Source: Piper betle
Taxonomy: Eukaryota; Streptophyta; Magnoliopsida; Piperales; Piperaceae
Assembly: GCA_033002965.1 (NCBI GenBank)
Contig: JAURVB010013224.1
Coordinates: forward strand, 1-64,000
Direction: 5' to 3'
Length of the DNA stretch: 64,000 nucleotides
In this document: positions 13,266 through 24,920 of the stretch, in pieces
Position numbering within the stretch: the first letter of the stretch is position 1
How the letters are laid out: every line of letters starts with the position of its first letter
Notes under the pieces: model-generated
What the model saw: only the letters and a program-made list of their open reading frames with translations
The model's database searches: none
Told to the model about the DNA's origin: nothing
Translations under genes and position numbers: made by a program

Positions 13266-13479
13266 GCTCCTCGGCAACATTTTCATTTGCTAGCTCTATA
13301 AGGTCAGCAAAGGGCTCCACAGAGGTAGTGGTCGAGGAGGTCAAAGGAGAAATTACAATCATTAACAAGGAGCGCATGATGAGTGCCACTATTGTTGTCC
13401 CTAATGTACCATCGGTTGGATCAACTGTTCCATCAAATCCTACCATGGTGGCACCGACACAAGCTAAAGGGAAGACATT

Positions 13480-13945
13480 TTCTGCTATTATTATTGATGC
13501 TTTGGCAGAGATTGAAGTTGTTGCGGTATGCTTCATGTTGGATCTAAACTAGCTTTTGTATTGTTTGATTCTGGGTGTACACATTCTTTTGTTTCATCCA
13601 AATTTATTGATAAAGTGGGATTGGAAGTGTTGAGTTTATGACATTCTTTGTTAGTAACCACTCTTGCTAATCTTGTATCCACTGTGGGTTTGTATGCACG
13701 AGGGGTCATTGTTAATATCCAATTGTACTCTTTTGTTGTCAATCTCTTTGAGTTCCAGATGGTAGAGTTTGTTGTGATTTTTGATATGGCTTGGATGTTG
13801 GAGAATGAAGCGTTGATTGATTGTAAGAAGAAGAAGGTATATTTTGGAAAGGGTAGACGATGTTGCCAGTTTCAAGGGAAAGGGAGGAATATTTTGTTGG
13901 GATTTGTGGGTTATCACAAAATTCTAATGTATACGAGTTGAGGAT
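13480..13945 (+). pseudogene. Protease region of element 2
   Basis: A retropepsin motif, VLFDSGCTHSFVSSKF, is readable near 13557-13605, with the catalytic Asp-Ser-Gly intact. The following 97-codon open stretch (13648-13941) fits the rest of the protease domain, ending in the linker toward the reverse transcriptase. A stop between the two parts shows that it is not functional. Confidence 0.75.
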
Positions 13946-13956
13946 ATAGAATAATC

Positions 13957-14995
13957 ATGGTTGCCTTGATGCCTACCAACAAAGAGAAATCGAGGGTATC
14001 ATTTATTCCTATTGTTCGTGAATTTGAGAATGTATTTTTGGAAGATATTATAGGGTTTCTACCAGAACGAGAGATAGATTTTACCATTGATCTCTTACCT
14101 AAGACAACTCCAATTTTAAAATCTCTGTATCGTATGCCACCACTAGAATTATAAGAGTTGATGACTCAATTGTAGACTTTGTTGGATAAAGGATTTATTC
14201 GGCTTAGTGTCACCATGGGGAGCTCTGGTTTTGTTTGTGAAGGAGAATGAGAGTATGAGGATGTGCATTGACTATTAATTACTTAATCAGGTGACTATTA
14301 AAAACAAGTATCCTCTACTTTGTATTGATGACTTGTTTGATCAATTGTCCTCACTTGTGGTATTCTCAAAGATTGACTTGAGATCATGGTATCATCAACT
14401 AAGGATTAGAGCTGATGATGTGTCAAACACAATATTTAGAACTCGGTACGTGCATTATAAATTTTTGATGTTGCCTTTTGGGTTGACTAATGCTCTTATA
14501 GTGTTCATGGATTTGATGAATAGAGTGTCCAGACCATATCAATGACATTTTGACCTATTCTTCTTCAAAAAAGGAGCATGATCAATATTTAAGAACTATT
14601 ATGCAAACCATGAGAGATCACAAATTACATGCAAAGTTTTCAAAGTTTGATTTTTGCTTAAGAAGGTAAATTTTTGGGTCATGTTATTTCTGGTGCAAGA
14701 ATTACTGTTGATCTAGCTAAGATTAAAGCTATTCAAAAGTTGGAGCCACACGACAGTTGCTGAAGTTTGAAGTTTCTTAGGTTTAGTTGGATATTATGGA
14801 AGATTTGTTCAAGAGCTTTCCTCTATTGTAGCTTCTCTTACCAAATTAATTAGGAAGGAAGAAAAATTTATCTAAATTGATAATGGACAGCATAGTTTCA
14901 AACTTTCAAGAAGAAATTGGCTTTAGCACCTATGCTATCATTATCAGTTGGATACAAAGATTTTGTATATTATCAATTATACCCGAACTTGTCAC
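13957..14995 (+). pseudogene. Reverse transcriptase and partial RNase H of element 2
   Basis: It begins with a lead-in typical of gypsy RT (VFLEDIIGFLPEREIDF near 14033). It continues with the palm region at 14291-14545, including [15 protein letters not shown] and [20 protein letters not shown], where ordinary copies read DLRSGYHQ. The region with the catalytic Asp pair follows near 14520-14560 in a shifted frame. RNase H-like sequence is traceable to about 14990. Several frameshifts and stops are present. Confidence 0.82.
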
Positions 14996-15115
14996 ATAAG
15001 GAGAAAGAATTGTATATTCTTTACCCTAAGGAAAAGAAACTTCGCAATAAGGTAGTAAAATTTGTTCGGGTATAGTGGGGCCGTAGAGGTGTCGGGAATC
15101 CACCTGGGAGTTGGT
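14996..15115 (+). pseudogene. RNase H end fused to chromodomain tail; integrase deleted (element 2)
   Basis: At about 14992-15030 the RNase H text (HKEKELYILYPKEKKL-like) runs within a few codons into KLRNKVVKFVRV and WGRRGVGNPPGSWW. That second part is the end of a chromovirus chromodomain. The roughly 1.3-1.5 kb of integrase expected between them is absent, so this copy has lost its integrase by internal deletion. Confidence 0.65.
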
Positions 15116-15271
15116 GGATGATTTGTGGAAGAGTCATTTTGGCTTGTTTAATGTTTCGATTTTGGGTTGAGGTATTTTCATTGTTACTTGTCGTGTGGTG
15201 TGTTTGTGTTTTGAGTGTTGTTCTTGGTTCTTGGAAAAATTTTGAGGACAAAATTTTTTAAGGAGGTGAGA

Positions 15272-17853
15272 TATAAAATTTGTGCCCTTTGGCTTAGGAT
15301 TTTATTTATTGTTTAGTTTGGTTTGGCCTTTGGTTTGATTCAATTTGGTTTAGCATATCTTTTGACTCTCGGTTCTAGGGAGTGTTGTTGTTGCTGGTGC
15401 CTTTGTTTAGAAGGTTTTTGCTCATGTGGGGGGTCTGTTGGTGTGGTTTTGTTTAACATGCGTTGTGCTTTAGAAGTAGTTAATAGTCGTTTACACGTTA
15501 AAAGTATTTTGGCCGGGGGTGGAGGGGTTTAGTCATGCATTAGGGGGCGGGGGTTAGTCATGCATTAAGTGTCAAGATGTTATCAAATACCTAAGTTGAT
15601 GACCTTTTACTTGTTGCACAACACTTTTTGATAGTCTTCTACTTTATGTATATGACTAGTTTGATTCATACTCAGTTAAAGATTTATTTAGTATTGCACT
15701 GTTACAAAACTCATGAAATTTGTGTAAGTACAATTTAATTAGAGCCTTAAATATGTCATGTCATCAAAGCCAAATCGTATTACTCTCATCTTTCCATCTT
15801 TTGTTGAGTTTTTCCAACATTGTTGCCCGCCAAAGTTTGCTAAAATTTGCCATCAAAGTTGGGTTGTACGCCGAGGTACCCATACGTTAACTATACTTTG
15901 AATTACATATTTTCATCATCGAATCTATGGTGAGTCATTTTTTTTGTATTGTTATTTAATCCTCTTCTTTGTTTCTGACATTTGATGAAAGTCTATAACT
16001 TTTGACAAGATTGGGAACCTTGATCTTGTATGCCTACAGTTTGGTTAAATCTTCTATTTTAGCCACTCTTGTACTATTGTTTAGTTATTGTTCTTTCTTA
16101 TTCATTTTGTCATATTTTTATTCGTTTATTGTAATATACAAATATATATGACAGTTGATTTAAATTAATGTTATATCATTTGATCACTCATTCTTATGCA
16201 TGCATCATATAGATTGTATTAGATGTTGAGTTGGATTCGTTTATAGGTCGCGTGGTTCAAGCTCACCGGTAGATTGTTTGGACCTTAAAGACCAGGTCTA
16301 TTTAGGACTCATTTCTTATTTTACGCTTATCTAATAAATGGGTTGTTCATGGTGAGTCTATTTTTTTGTGTTGTTATTTAATCCTCTTCTTTGTTTATGA
16401 CATTTGATGAAAGTCTATAACCTTTGACAAGATTTGGAACCTTGATCTTGTATACCTATAGTTTAGTTAAATCTTCTATTTTGGCAACTCTTGTATTATT
16501 GTTTTGTTATTGTTCTTTCTTATTCATTTATGTCATATTTTTATTTGTTTATTGTAATATACAAATATATATATGACAGTTGATTTAAATTAATGTTATA
16601 TCATTTGATCACTCATTCTCATGCATGCATCATATAGATTGAATTAGATGTTGAGTTGGATTCGTTTATAGGTCATGTGGTTTAAGCTCATTGGTAGATT
16701 GTTTGGACCTTGGAGACCAAGTTCGTTTAGGATTCATTACTTATTTTATGCTTATCTGATGGGTGGGTTGTTTATAACGATAGGATGAGTTAAGTGGTAA
16801 TTTTATTGCAGCCCACTTAATAGGTCATTTAGATGTCATGCTTAATAACCCTCGAAGATGAGATTTATTGAGTTGTTTTTAAAAACCAAAAGATCCATTG
16901 TAAGTTGCCTTCTTTCCGCAGGCCTATTAATACTATTATTCTCTACCTAAGCATACTATTATTATATTATATTTTCATGATTTTGAAAGTGAGGAAATTG
17001 TTGGAGATTGTTTCAGGCAAGTCTCACTTCAAGGGTTAAGTCCCAGGGTGCGACCTGTTGAGGAGCCTAGTTGTTTTATTGTTGATGGGATCAATGAAGC
17101 ATTCTACTTTCTCTTCTTTCTGCATCACTTTCACCCCTACATCTATGACTTTCTCACATCCGCAAAGACATAAGTTACGGGTATCGTATTCTATGGAGTA
17201 TGTCTGACTGCAGTGTACTTGTCTTGCCTTAAGTGCTCAGAGGAGAGGAGCATGGTGTAATTGGAGAGAATAGGAGAAAAGGTGTTAACCGATCAGCTAC
17301 GGATCGCACGCTGGTGTAGTTTCCTTTGGGTGTTGTGTGATTCTTCTTGTGGTGTATTATCCCCTTCTTGTTTTATTTTAATATGAACTACTGAGTTCGT
17401 ATACCAATTTGATATTATAATAATTTTATTTTGCAAACAGATAACTTGTTGCATAATTTGATACTGGCATTTTATTTTTTAATATTTATGTAGGTGGTGT
17501 GCCTAGAGTATCGTTGGAAGATTCAAGGGGATGCAGTTATAGTGTTGTTTTATGTTGCTTTCCCATTTAATTTTGGTCATCAAATATCTTTACTATTGGC
17601 ATAGTATACTGATGTAATAACTTTAAATTTTGGGAACTTATATTCATAATAATTTATAATATTTTGAATAATACGTTTTTTACTTGTTGCGGTTGTGGGT
17701 AGTGGTTGTTTTCCATCCAAGACGCCAAGTAGGTTTAGATCTTAAAGGGTTTTGTGGTCATGGTATTCCATGTAATTAAATTAAGAGATATCAATATTAA
17801 ATAATATAACATTTTGGTTTGGTTTAATAATGAACCGGGCATGAGATGTTACA
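15272..17853 (+). repeat. 3' LTR of element 2, with a 420-bp internal duplication
   Basis: It begins TATAAAATTTGTGCCC, with the terminal TG changed to TA, just after a purine tract AAGGAGGTGAGA (15260-15271). It ends GGCATGAGATGTTACA. It is about 320 bp longer than the 5' LTR, mainly because 15929-16348 is repeated directly at 16349-16760. Both copies of the duplication contain the same series of landmarks, from GGTGAGTC through TTTGATGAAAGTC to a TATATATGACAGTTG region. Confidence 0.9.
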
Positions 17854-17858
17854 CTAAT

Positions 17859-18720
17859 GCCCCAACAGTTTTTATGGATTTCATGAACCTAGTTTTTCAT
17901 AAGTACTTAGATTGTTTTATTATTCTCATTGTGGATGATATTTTAATCTACTTTGATATGGAAATTACACATGAGAAACATCTAAGATTAGCACTCGAAG
18001 TATTGAGGAAGAACAAGTTGTATGCAAAATTTAGTAAATATGATTTTTGAATGAAGAAAGTTTTATTCTTAGGTCATATTATTTTCAAGATTGTCGTATT
18101 TGTAGATCCTTCAAAAGTGGCAATAGTTATGGATTGGAATCAGCCAATGAGTTTCACTAAAGTTAGGAGTAATCTAAGACTTGCAAGGTGGAGATTCATC
18201 GATTTCTCTACAATAGCAATCCTGTAACTTCACTAACTAAGAAGGATAGTTACATGGGATCAAGAATGTGAAAAGAACTTTCGGACATTGAAGCATTTTT
18301 TGATAATAGCACCAATTCTCACATTGCTACAAGGATTAGAAGACTTTGTTAATTATAATGATATTTCAAATCAAGGTTATGGAGTCATCCTTATGCAAAA
18401 TGATAAAGTAGTAGTTTATGCTTCCAAATAGTTAAAGGTACATGAGAAGAATTATCCTACACATGATCTAGAATTAGGAGTACTTTTTACACTCAAAGTG
18501 TGGAGACATTATTTATATAGAGCTAAATTTAAGATATTTACAAATCACAAGAGCCTCAAAGATATCTTTACATTGTAAGACCTGAACCTAAGACAAAGAA
18601 GACGGCTAGAGTTTATAAAGGATTATGATTTCAACATAACTTTTCATCCAGGAAAAATTAACGTAGTTGTCGATGCTGTTAACCAAAATCCATGTGGACA
18701 ACTATCCAACATCATGACCA
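17859..18720 (+). pseudogene. Reverse transcriptase (C-terminal) and RNase H of element 1
   Basis: This resumes the frame cut at 9218: TNAPTVFMDFMNLVFHKYLDCF is followed by the catalytic box IVDDILIYF near 17929-17955, with both aspartates kept. The rest of the domain reads to FSKYDF before a stop at 18048. RNase H text then follows in several frames, with LQGLEDFVNYNDIS, YASK, NYPTHDLELGVLFTLKVWRHYLY, FTNHKSLKDIF and RRLEFIKDYDFNI. Nonsense codons interrupt it near 18430 and 18577. Confidence 0.88.
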
Positions 18721-18729
18721 ATTAGTAGA

Positions 18730-20160
18730 AAATGATCAAGGATATCATGGAAATGAATCCAATATGCAATCTAAATTCACTCATAGCAATTTTAACGGTC
18801 TCCAATGACTTAGTTAACAGAATTAGCACAAGATACAGATGAAGAGTTGCCAAGGCTTTTTCACTTCTCTAGAACAAGTAAAGAAAGGAGAAGATGAAAC
18901 TATTAGATTTGATGGTCGATTTTGTGTTCCGAGCAGTGAGGAGTTTACACAAGAAATCCTACAAGAACCACATCACTCTAAATACACCATTTATCCAGGG
19001 GTTACCAAGATGTATCAAGACGTCAAAAAGATATATTGATGGTTAGGAATGAAGAAAAATGTGGCTACCTTTGTTTAAAAGTGTTTAACTTGTCAACAAA
19101 TGAAATTCAAACATCAAAGACCAAGGGATCAACTTCAACAACTAGAAGTACCTACGTGGAAATGAAAAAATATTACAAGTGATTTTATAGTTGGACTACC
19201 TAAAACTAAGAAGAATCATGATGCAATTTGGGTATTGATGACTTACAAAATTTGCTCACTTTATTCAGGTCCGGATGACAATGAGTACGAACTAATTAGT
19301 TAAGCTCTACATGAACAACATAGTGAAATTATATGGTACACCTGTATCCATTGTCAGATAGATATGCAAGATTTACGTCAATAGTACGGAAAAAATTTCA
19401 AGAAGCTATCGGAACAAAGCTCAAGTTTAGTTTAGCTTTTCATCCACATACAAATGGTCAATCAAAGAGGACTATTCCAAATCTAGAAGATTTGTTAAGA
19501 TCTTGTGTTTTACACTGGTAAGGCAGTTGGGAAGCCCATTTACCATTAGTGGAATTTACTTATAATAATAGTTATCAATCCACTGCATGTATGGCGTGAA
19601 TCAAAATAGTGTATGGAAGACTATGTCCTTTACCATCATGTTGGCTGAACACAAAAGATCCAGCATTAGTTGGTCCTGATCTAATTGAGGAAACTATCAA
19701 AGAAGTTGAGCTAATCAAGAAACGGATCAAAGAAGCTCAAGATAGACAGAAATCATATGCAGACTTGCATAGAAGAATAGTAAAGTTTGAAGTAGGAGAA
19801 CATATTTTTCTAAAGATTTCACCCATCAGAGGAGTGGTGAGATTTAACAAGTATGACAAGTTAAGTCCGAGATATGTAAGACCTTTTGAGATACTCAAGT
19901 TAGTGGAGGAAGTAGCTTATCAATTATCTCTAACACCTATTTTAACCTTAGCTCATGATGTATCCTATGTATCCATGTTCAAGAAATATGTTTCAGTTGC
20001 ATCTCACAAAATAAATTACAAGAATTTTGAAATTCAGGAAGGCATGTCTTATATTGAGAACCCCACCTAAAGATTCTAGACATTAAGGTGAAGGTGCTAA
20101 GGACAAAAATTATTCCAATGGTGAAGGGTCTATGGATGAATCACACTCTTAAAGAACCCA
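18730..20160 (+). pseudogene. Integrase and chromodomain of element 1
   Basis: The zinc-binding part is visible near 18960-19075 (EPHHSKYTIYPGVTKMYQDVK). The core domain is fragmented. Near 19350-19490 it reads SDRYARFTS and later FHPHTNGQSKRTI, in which the catalytic Glu of the usual GQSERT is Lys. The C-terminal part is open at 19609-20070, with DPALVGPDLIEET and VSYVSMFKKYV. A chromodomain follows at about 20045-20155 (ENPT, then VLRTKIIP and WMNHTLKEPT), which places the element among the chromoviruses. Confidence 0.87.
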
Positions 20161-20230
20161 CTTGAAAGGTTGTAGCTGATATGAAGATCAAGCAACCATA
20201 ACTTTTTCCTTAGGCAAAAGTTTCTTTAAA

Positions 20231-20257
20231 GGTAGGGGGCGGGGGCGTGTGGAGGGG
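20231..20257 (+). other. Polypurine tract of element 1
   Basis: A G-rich run of 27 bases (GGTAGGGGGCGGGGGCG and onward) lies just upstream of the 3' LTR, the normal place for the plus-strand primer. The LTR start defined by the target duplication (20269) is 11 bp further on. Confidence 0.65.
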
Positions 20258-20268
20258 TGTCATTAGAA

Positions 20269-20496
20269 TGTAATAATTGATGCTTTAGCATTACTACTTT
20301 TTATTTTCTCTACTTAAAGATTAGATAACAGTAGTACACTCTTTAATTTTCAACCATATAATTTTTTTCATTTTGTCAAAACTAATGTTAATATACTTAG
20401 AACTCTTCAAGTTATGTGGTTGATTATATTGAATTCAATCATATTAATTTTGTTCCAAACGTTTATTCATATTTGGGGATAATCAATTAAACTAAA
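20269..20496 (+). repeat. 3' LTR of element 1, first segment
   Basis: Starts TGTAATAATTGATG and matches 4126-4355 of the 5' LTR. It is interrupted at CTAAA by element 3 and continues at 24921. Confidence 0.88.
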
Positions 20497-21859
20497 TGTA
20501 ACGACCTATCTATTTCGAGCTACGAGCCAAGTATTACTATAAGAAACTAAGTGTCTTATAAATTAATTTTTTTATTAATTGTGAAGATTTTAAAAACTAT
20601 GACATAAAATATAATATAATAAGTGCTCCAAATAATCTAAGCCACATGAACCAAACCAAAATCCCATTGTCATGCAAAGAATCTAAAAAAAAATAGTCCA
20701 ATAACAAAGTCCTCTAGCTTTCCCGACTCTACCCATCCTTTCATGCTCATACCTACGGAGGCAATTCCGCGTTAGCGATAAAAACACTAAGTTATATAAT
20801 TACAAGAAAAAATTAATATATTCCACAACATCATTAATTCAACTTTTAGTGATTATGAGCCTATGATGAGCTCTTAATATGCTGGGAGGGTGGCCGCCCA
20901 TCCAACTACAATCCCATGTATGCGCACACACAGTACATGGTCCTCAACATGTAATTACCGATATTTACCTTTCACTCACCCTCTTAGTATCACAAATGCA
21001 TAATGAGCTGTCTTGCGCCCCCTTTTGGCATGGGGGTAGGTATTTAATCTTTCAAAGAATTTTTAAGGGTGTTGCCCTGCGTCGGACTGAGTCAATTCTT
21101 TAACCCCAGTTGCGCTTGGCGCATGGTGGTTGATTGTGGGCTCAGGCCAACCAAGACTCCCACATGGTAATTTTTAAGGGTGCTGGCCTATGTTAGACTG
21201 AGTCAATTCTTTGACCCCAGTTGCACTTGGTGAATGGTGGTCGAATGTGAGCTCAGGCCGACCAAGACTCCCACATAGTAATTTTTAAGGGTGTTGCCCC
21301 GTGTTGGACTGAGCTAATTCTTTGACCCCGGTTGCACTCAGTACATAGTGGTCGAATGTGGGCTTAGGCTGACCAAGACTCCCAAGTAGGAATATATAAC
21401 ATTTCGAGTACTTATACAAACCTAGAATGTTGATGAGGAACCCGCAACTATGTCACACGATCCTAACTTAGATGAAACTTCTCTAAAGTCTTCCCTTTGT
21501 GAGTCAAATGTGCTCACAAACTATTCAGAAGGATGTTCCATTTAACATCAACTGAATTCTCCTTTATATAGAAGAATATGTGTATAATTTAAGAAGTCAC
21601 TACATTAAATTTTATAGAAAAGAACGTAATCACACATAACAATACCAGCCATTTATGTGATAATGAAAAGTCAAAAAAATTGACTATTGAGTTAAAGTAA
21701 TTATCCATAAATATCATTGTACCGATACTCTAAATGTTATAATTGATAATTTATGATATTAATTCTTAAGAATTAATTTAATTAAATATTATTTATGGTT
21801 CGTTCTAAGATTTACAAAACCCTAAATAAAATAGCCTAATTATTTTTTTGGATTTTACA
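20497..21859 (-). repeat. 3' LTR of element 3, with three 111-bp tandem units
   Basis: Ends are TGTAACGACC at 20497 and GATTTTACA at 21859. A 111-bp unit that starts TTTTTAAGGG occurs at 21060, 21171 and 21282. The other LTR of the same element has two such units (near 24234 and 24345), and the related solo LTR at 26443-29529 has one (near 27619). Confidence 0.88.
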
Positions 21860-22534
21860 ATCTCCCCAGCGTAGGAATTTCTGTCCTTGAAAATATAATA
21901 GGGTATAAGGAAAAATTTTGGTTTTTTTTCTTGATTTAAACATTGCCACTCATTTCCATAGCTTAAGTGGGGCACACTATCCCATGACACTATTATCCAT
22001 ATCGCACAGGTATCTCATACCACCCATACTACCTAGATAACACCTCTAATTGTAAAGGAGTCTCATATACTCTCATTGGCTAAGTGTCACGTGCACCTAG
22101 CATGACACATAAGTGGCACACTGTCCCATACCAATGTTATGATTTAACATACTTCTAGAATGTTCTCTAACTCAATAGAAGCTTGTTGATATGCTAAATA
22201 TATGTCTCCATAAATCAATTACCTACACGAGACCTCGAGGTCTCATATTCCTTTTAAAGGTTCCTTTTAACTCGCCTTTCGACTTACTACTTATTTCAGA
22301 TCTAGAAGTCAGTCACCTCAATCCCCACTAAGGAAATTTTTAATTTTCAACTCTTCAAAACATCCCCTCATTGTTAATTGTATCAGCGTTACTACATCTC
22401 TTTATTCTTACCTTTATTTATTTATTGTTATTACTATTTTTGTAGTAAAAAGGTACATAGTTATGCATAACATATGATATAACGCATACTATCAACTTCT
22501 TCCACATTATTTTAAAATTATTTAACACTTATCT

Positions 22535-23810
22535 AAATTTTTGTATCATTTAGTGATCATTCTTCTTTAGTGTCGTCGACTTCAAATGCATAGAGCTTCG
22601 CCTTGCCCTGGTTTGCCGGTTGTGCAGGTGTTGGGTGGCGAATATGAGCTGGTGCCTTACCCTTCTCAGGCTGCTCCTGTTGTTGCTTTGGAGGCTGATG
22701 ACACTCCATTTGCAAATGTCCTGTCCTCCCAGAGTTGTAGCACGTACAGGGCTCCTAGCATCTCCCCGAATGCATCTTGTTGCAGTTACGGCACCGTCTC
22801 AACTAGGTATCCTCACGCTTCCTTAAGGTTCCCTTCTGTGTTACCCTATTGTTTCTGTTGTTTGGTGTTCCGCTAGCCTATTTTGGTTACTGAGAGGGTT
22901 GGCATTCTTGTGCTGTGAAGTAACCTTTCCCTGCTTCTGGGCATGGTCATACTCAAACACCAACTCCTAAGTAGTGGCTGAGTCAATCACCTATGTTATT
23001 GTACTCTATGGTGCCGTAGCAATCTTACTCCTCAATTCTAGCTTCAATCCCCAAAAGAATTTGTCTGCTCTGGCCTTTTCAGTTGCCAGAATCCCAAGTG
23101 CAAAATGCTCCAACTGTAAAAAATTCTTAGCATACTCCCGGACTGAGTCCTCTCCCAGGACTAGGTTGGAGAACTCTAGCGCTTTCTTCTGGACAACGGG
23201 CTCCGTAAAATACGGTCCATTGAAGGCTACCACAAATTCCACCGACATGATAAAAGAGATCTCATGTCGATGAAATGTGGTTTTCTCCATTGACTTCCAC
23301 CAATAAGATGCTTCCTCTTGAAGCATGCATGTTGCCAATCTTACTTGATGGCAGTGGGGCACAGACAAAGCTCTAAAAGCTTTTTCTATGATGTCTATCC
23401 AGCTCTCGGCCTGCATTGGACCAATCCCTCCAACAAACACTTCGGCTCCATTCTTCCTAAACTTTTCCATAGTATAGCGGTCACTATCATCAACAACTGG
23501 TGACAACACTTGTCGCACTACCGGTGGCGTTGGGTTTGGAAGTTTCCCCCCTCACCCGAGTCCACTACAATAGCCGCCCCTTGGGCACTCCCTGACCACC
23601 GTCTAAGATTATGTTGGGACCCGAGGCTTCATTTCCAATTGCCACTCCCGGTAACCTTTGGACAATATTCTGAACAATAGAGTTAGTTTTTGCTGATGCC
23701 TGTGCCAGTCCTTGTATGGCCGCCAAGATCTGGGCCAATACATTTTCCGTGTTTGAACTTGACTGAGTAGATCGGTTTGCCTATGCGTGCCTGCCAACTG
23801 AAATGTCAAA
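22535..23810 (-). pseudogene. gag of element 3
   Basis: The capsid domain is open on the minus strand from 23518 to 23006. It contains MQAESWIDIIEKAFRAL, ATCMLQEEASYWWKSM, FNGPYFTEPVVQKKALEF and REYAKNFLQLEHFALGIL, the usual order of a gypsy gag. An upstream stretch (23800-23570, LAQILAAIQGLAQASAKT) is in another frame. Downstream are two damaged zinc knuckles: one near 22800-22765 reads CRNCNKMHSGRC, and one near 22741-22700 reads CYNSGRTGHLQMEC with its second cysteine replaced by serine. The frame ends near 22538 and no pol follows. Confidence 0.85.
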
Positions 23811-23817
23811 TTTAAAA

Positions 23818-24920
23818 CCAACATCCCACTGTCATGCAAAAAATCTAGAAAAAAAATAATCCAATAATAGAGTCCTCAGTTGTCCCAACTTTACCCATCC
23901 TTCCATGCTCATACCTGCAAAGACAATTTCGCGTTAGTGATAAAAACGCTAAGTCATATAATTACAAAAAAAGTCATATATTCCACAACATCATTAATTC
24001 GACTTTTAGTGATAATGAGCCTCTGCTGAGCTCTTAATATGCTAGGAGGGTGGCCGCCCATCCAACTACAATCCCATGTATGCGCACACACGCTATGTGG
24101 CCCTTGGCCTGAGGTTACTGATATTTGTCATTGACTCACCCTCTCGGTATCACAAGGGCATAATGAGTTGTCTTGCACCACTGCACCCTATCATCCCTTT
24201 TGGCATGGGGGTAGGTATTTAATCTTTCAAAGAATTTTAAGGGTGTTGCCTTGTGTCGGACTGAGTTAGTTCTTTGACCCTGGTTGCGTTCGGCGCATAG
24301 TGGTCGAATGTGGGCTCATGCCAACCAAAACTCCCACATAGTAATTTTTAAGGGTGCTGCCCTGTGTTGGACTGAGTCAATTCTTTGGCCCTGGTTGCGC
24401 TTAGCATATGGTGGTTGAATGTGGGCTCAGGCCCTACCAAGACTCCCAAATAGGAATATATAACATTTCGAGTAATTATATGGACCTAGAATTTTGATGA
24501 GGAACCAGCAACTATGTTACATGATCCTAATATGAATGAAACTTCTCTAAAGCCTTCCATTTGTGAGTCAAATATGTTCAAAAACTATCCAGAGTATGTT
24601 TCATTTAACATCAACAGAATTCTCCTTTATATAGAAGAATATGTGTATAATTTAAGAAGTCACTACATTAAATTTTATAAAAAAAATGTAATCACACATA
24701 ACTATACCAGCCATTTATGTGATAACAAAAAGTCAAAAGAATTGACTATTGAGTTGAAGCAATTATCCATAAATATTATTGTACCGATACTCTAAAGGTT
24801 ATAATTGATAATTTATGATATTAATTCTTAAGAATTAATTAAATTAAATATTATTTATGGTTCATTCTAAGATTTACAAAACTCTAAATAAAATAACTTC
24901 ATTTTTTTAGGGGTTTTACA
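23818..24920 (-). repeat. 5' LTR of element 3, truncated
   Basis: It matches 20640-21859 closely, including the stretch GGGTGGCCGCCCATCCAACT, but lacks the part equivalent to the first 140 bp of the other LTR. It has two instead of three 111-bp units. The outer end GGGTTTTACA abuts the CTAAA duplication. Confidence 0.87.

Larger units (their letters stand above)
9219..17853 (+). mobile_element. Ty3/gypsy element 2, inserted in the reverse transcriptase of element 1
   Basis: The 8.6-kb insert has ends TGTAAAATCT (9219) and GATGTTACA (17853) and is flanked by CTAAT at 9214-9218 and 17854-17858. It has two long LTRs, a primer site, gag, a protease with intact DSG, reverse transcriptase, part of RNase H and a chromodomain tail, all on the plus strand. 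The integrase catalytic region is missing. The frames are broken many times. It is younger than element 1, whose reverse transcriptase it splits. Confidence 0.92.
20497..24920 (-). mobile_element. Element 3: pol-less gypsy deletion derivative
   Basis: This 4.4-kb insertion in the 3' LTR of element 1 is flanked by CTAAA (20492-20496 and 24921-24925). It runs on the minus strand: its 3' LTR is 20497-21859 and its 5' LTR is 23818-24920. Next to the 3' LTR lies the reverse of the usual gypsy end (CTCCCCAGCGTAGGAATTTC near 21862-21882, which on the minus strand reads toward GGGGAGAT and the LTR start). A gag gene lies between the LTRs, but protease, reverse transcriptase and integrase are absent. 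The LTR-proximal 140 bp and primer site of the 5' LTR are also deleted. Confidence 0.9.
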
